Positions 5,217-5,874 of a stretch of DNA of 5,874 nt are shown here, in pieces. This stretch comes from Candidatus Bathyarchaeota archaeon (lineage in GTDB: Archaea; Thermoproteota; Bathyarchaeia; Bathyarchaeales; Bathycorpusculaceae): contig JACUTN010000052.1 in NCBI GenBank assembly GCA_014859805.1, positions 1 to 5,874 of the forward strand, given 5' to 3'. Positions within the stretch are counted from its first letter, which is position 1. Each line of letters begins with the position of its first letter. Both the position numbers and the translations under genes were made by a program. Below the pieces are notes generated by a model. It was not told the DNA's origin. It saw only the letters and a list, made by a program, of their open reading frames with translations, and searched no databases.

Positions 5217-5296
5217 GGTTACGGTTTTAAGTTCCACCCAAAAAAATTCAGATGTTAAAGTTGCATGTTTTTTATTGCGTATATCTTTTCTAAATG

Positions 5297-5305
5297 TTTA
5301 AATAA
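5297..5305 (+). promoter_or_regulatory. TATA-like box of the regulator-sucC transcript
   Basis: TTTAAATAA lies 57 nt before the TTG start; a transcription start would be near 5327, leaving a leader of about 35 nt with an AAGGGA ribosome-site-like sequence. A second A/T box (AAAATAAAA, about 5319-5327) is an alternative that would give a leader of roughly 13 nt. Confidence 0.4.
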
Positions 5306-5328
5306 CCCATACCATTGTAAAATAAAAA

Positions 5329-5349
5329 CTTAACAAAAAGGCAGTTAAG
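5329..5349 (+). promoter_or_regulatory. Inverted repeat CTTAAC/GTTAAG in regulator leader, candidate autoregulatory operator
   Basis: CTTAAC (5329-5334) and GTTAAG (5344-5349) are perfect complements separated by 9 nt. The repeat sits at or just after the predicted transcription start and ends at the putative ribosome site. Its TAAC-N9-GTTA core resembles the TAAC-N10-GTTA core of the alba-side repeat, suggesting the same protein could bind both. Confidence 0.4.
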
Positions 5350-5361
5350 AAGGGAACAAAC

Positions 5362-5820
5362 TTGGAACCTCTTACAAGACGCTCAATGCAGCTTCTCCAA
5401 ATGTTATACGGAAAAGGCAAGGCAACAAACATATACTCTCTACACATGAAACAAAACGACTTGGCAAAACAACTAGGGATAAGCAGACAAGCGCTAAACG
5501 TTCACCTACGAAAACTCAGAAACCTAAAATACATACGAACTGGCAGAGGCTTCATTGACGTAACAGAAAAAGGATTGAACGCTCTTGGAATATCCTCAAA
5601 CCCAGCATTCGTATTCATCAAAGTATCTCCTCGCAAAAGAGGCGAAGTGTACAAAAAAATCAAGCAACTCGCCATCCAAAGAGCATTTAGGATTGCAGGC
5701 GATGTTGACGCTCTCATAATGGTTGAAAGAACGAAACTCGACGAAGTTTTAAGTAAACTTTCTTACATCGAAGGCGTAAAAGATACAAAATCCTACGTAG
5801 CTATAGAACCAATAAAATAG
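5362..5820 (+). CDS. Lrp/AsnC-like winged-helix transcriptional regulator
   Basis: This is a 152-aa DNA-binding regulator. Residues 10-75 form a winged helix: the helix-turn-helix is QNDLAKQLGISRQALNVHLRKL (31-52), with wing residues IRTGRGFIDVTEKG (58-71). Residues 82-150 match the Lrp/AsnC effector-binding (RAM) fold: AFVFIKVSPRKRGEVYKKIKQLA, a turn AGDVDALIMVE (112-122) equivalent to the G-D/E-x-D turn of Lrp, and IEGVKDTKSYVAIEPI. Lrp proteins form dimers or octamers and respond to amino acids or other small metabolites; the ligand here is unknown. The start is TTG 5362 with AAGGGA 6-11 nt upstream; ATG 5386 (residue 9) is an alternative. The gene is divergent from alba, and its stop lies 12 nt before sucC with the sucC ribosome site overlapping the stop, so it is probably co-transcribed with and controls the succinyl-CoA synthetase genes. 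Autoregulation is suggested by the inverted repeat in its leader. Confidence 0.8.
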   Translation: MEPLTRRSMQLLQMLYGKGKATNIYSLHMKQNDLAKQLGISRQALNVHLRKLRNLKYIRTGRGFIDVTEKGLNALGISSNPAFVFIKVSPRKRGEVYKKIKQLAIQRAFRIAGDVDALIMVERTKLDEVLSKLSYIEGVKDTKSYVAIEPIK

Positions 5821-5832
5821 GAGAAAGCTAAA

Positions 5833-5874
5833 ATGAAACTTTTCGAATACGAAGCAAAAACTATACTCGCAAAA
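5833..5874 (+). CDS. sucC: Succinyl-CoA synthetase (ADP-forming) beta subunit, first 14 codons, cut by right edge
   Basis: Only MKLFEYEAKTILAK is visible, but this is the characteristic N-terminus of the ATP-grasp beta subunit of succinyl-CoA synthetase (family pattern M-L-EY-AK-I-A-YGIP). The enzyme interconverts succinyl-CoA and succinate with ATP in the citric acid cycle. GGAG at 5820-5823, overlapping the regulator stop codon, lies 9 nt before the ATG, a good ribosome site. Related ATP-grasp CoA ligases (malate-CoA ligase beta, citryl-CoA synthetase) begin similarly and cannot be excluded from 14 residues. sucD would be expected just beyond the window. Confidence 0.72.
   Translation, partial: MKLFEYEAKTILAK

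Noticed and set aside
5148..5237. 30-residue N-terminal extension of Alba from GTG 5237
   Set aside because: There is no ribosome site at the GTG and no Alba similarity in the extension; the segment contains a TATA-like box and an operator-like palindrome.
5502..5717. Minus frame of 71 codons opposite the Lrp-like regulator
   Set aside because: The + strand frame shows a complete winged helix and RAM domain; the antisense frame shows nothing.

Overview
The window looks like a piece of an archaeal chromosome, most likely from the TACK/Thermoproteota side and perhaps Bathyarchaeia-like. The lineage is an inference from gene content, not a search. The evidence is an Alba chromatin protein, an archaeal-type aspartyl-tRNA synthetase, a small zinc-finger/KH protein of the archaeal NusA-like kind, an Lrp-like regulator, and A/T-rich TATA-like boxes about 25-30 nt ahead of likely transcription starts. 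Coding density is high and every gene is intact except the two cut by the window edges.

Layout. Everything left of about 5150 is transcribed leftward (minus strand). Read in transcription order, the first block is alba (5147-4869), a KH/zinc-finger NusA-like gene (4801-4292) and aspS (4276-2957). The last two are only 15 nt apart, so this looks like one information-processing operon. A 270-nt non-coding stretch follows, with a TATA-like box, a long imperfect palindrome and a strong Shine-Dalgarno sequence. It leads to a small exported cysteine-containing protein of unknown function (2686-2246). Then come purF (2141-642), with its own TATA-like box, and purD (583 to beyond the left edge). These encode the first two enzymes of de novo purine synthesis (PRPP to phosphoribosylamine to GAR). 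purD is easily missed because its frame is open at the window edge.

Right of about 5360 the direction changes. An Lrp-like winged-helix regulator (5362-5820) is followed 12 nt later by the first 14 codons of a succinyl-CoA synthetase beta subunit (sucC-like, 5833 to the right edge). alba and the regulator are divergent. Their 214-nt shared intergenic region holds two inverted repeats built on TAAC/GTTA half-sites, one in each promoter or leader. These are reasonable candidates for a shared or autoregulatory operator.

I did not find a mobile element, CRISPR array, tRNA, rRNA or an obviously new multi-gene system. The points most worth a second look are: AspRS residues that suggest a non-discriminating enzyme; divergent PurD and PurF active-site-region motifs; the palindrome and TATA box in the 2687-2956 gap; the SD-sequestering hairpin ahead of the KH gene; and the paired inverted repeats between alba and the regulator. 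Start codons for purF and alba were moved inward from the longest possible frames.
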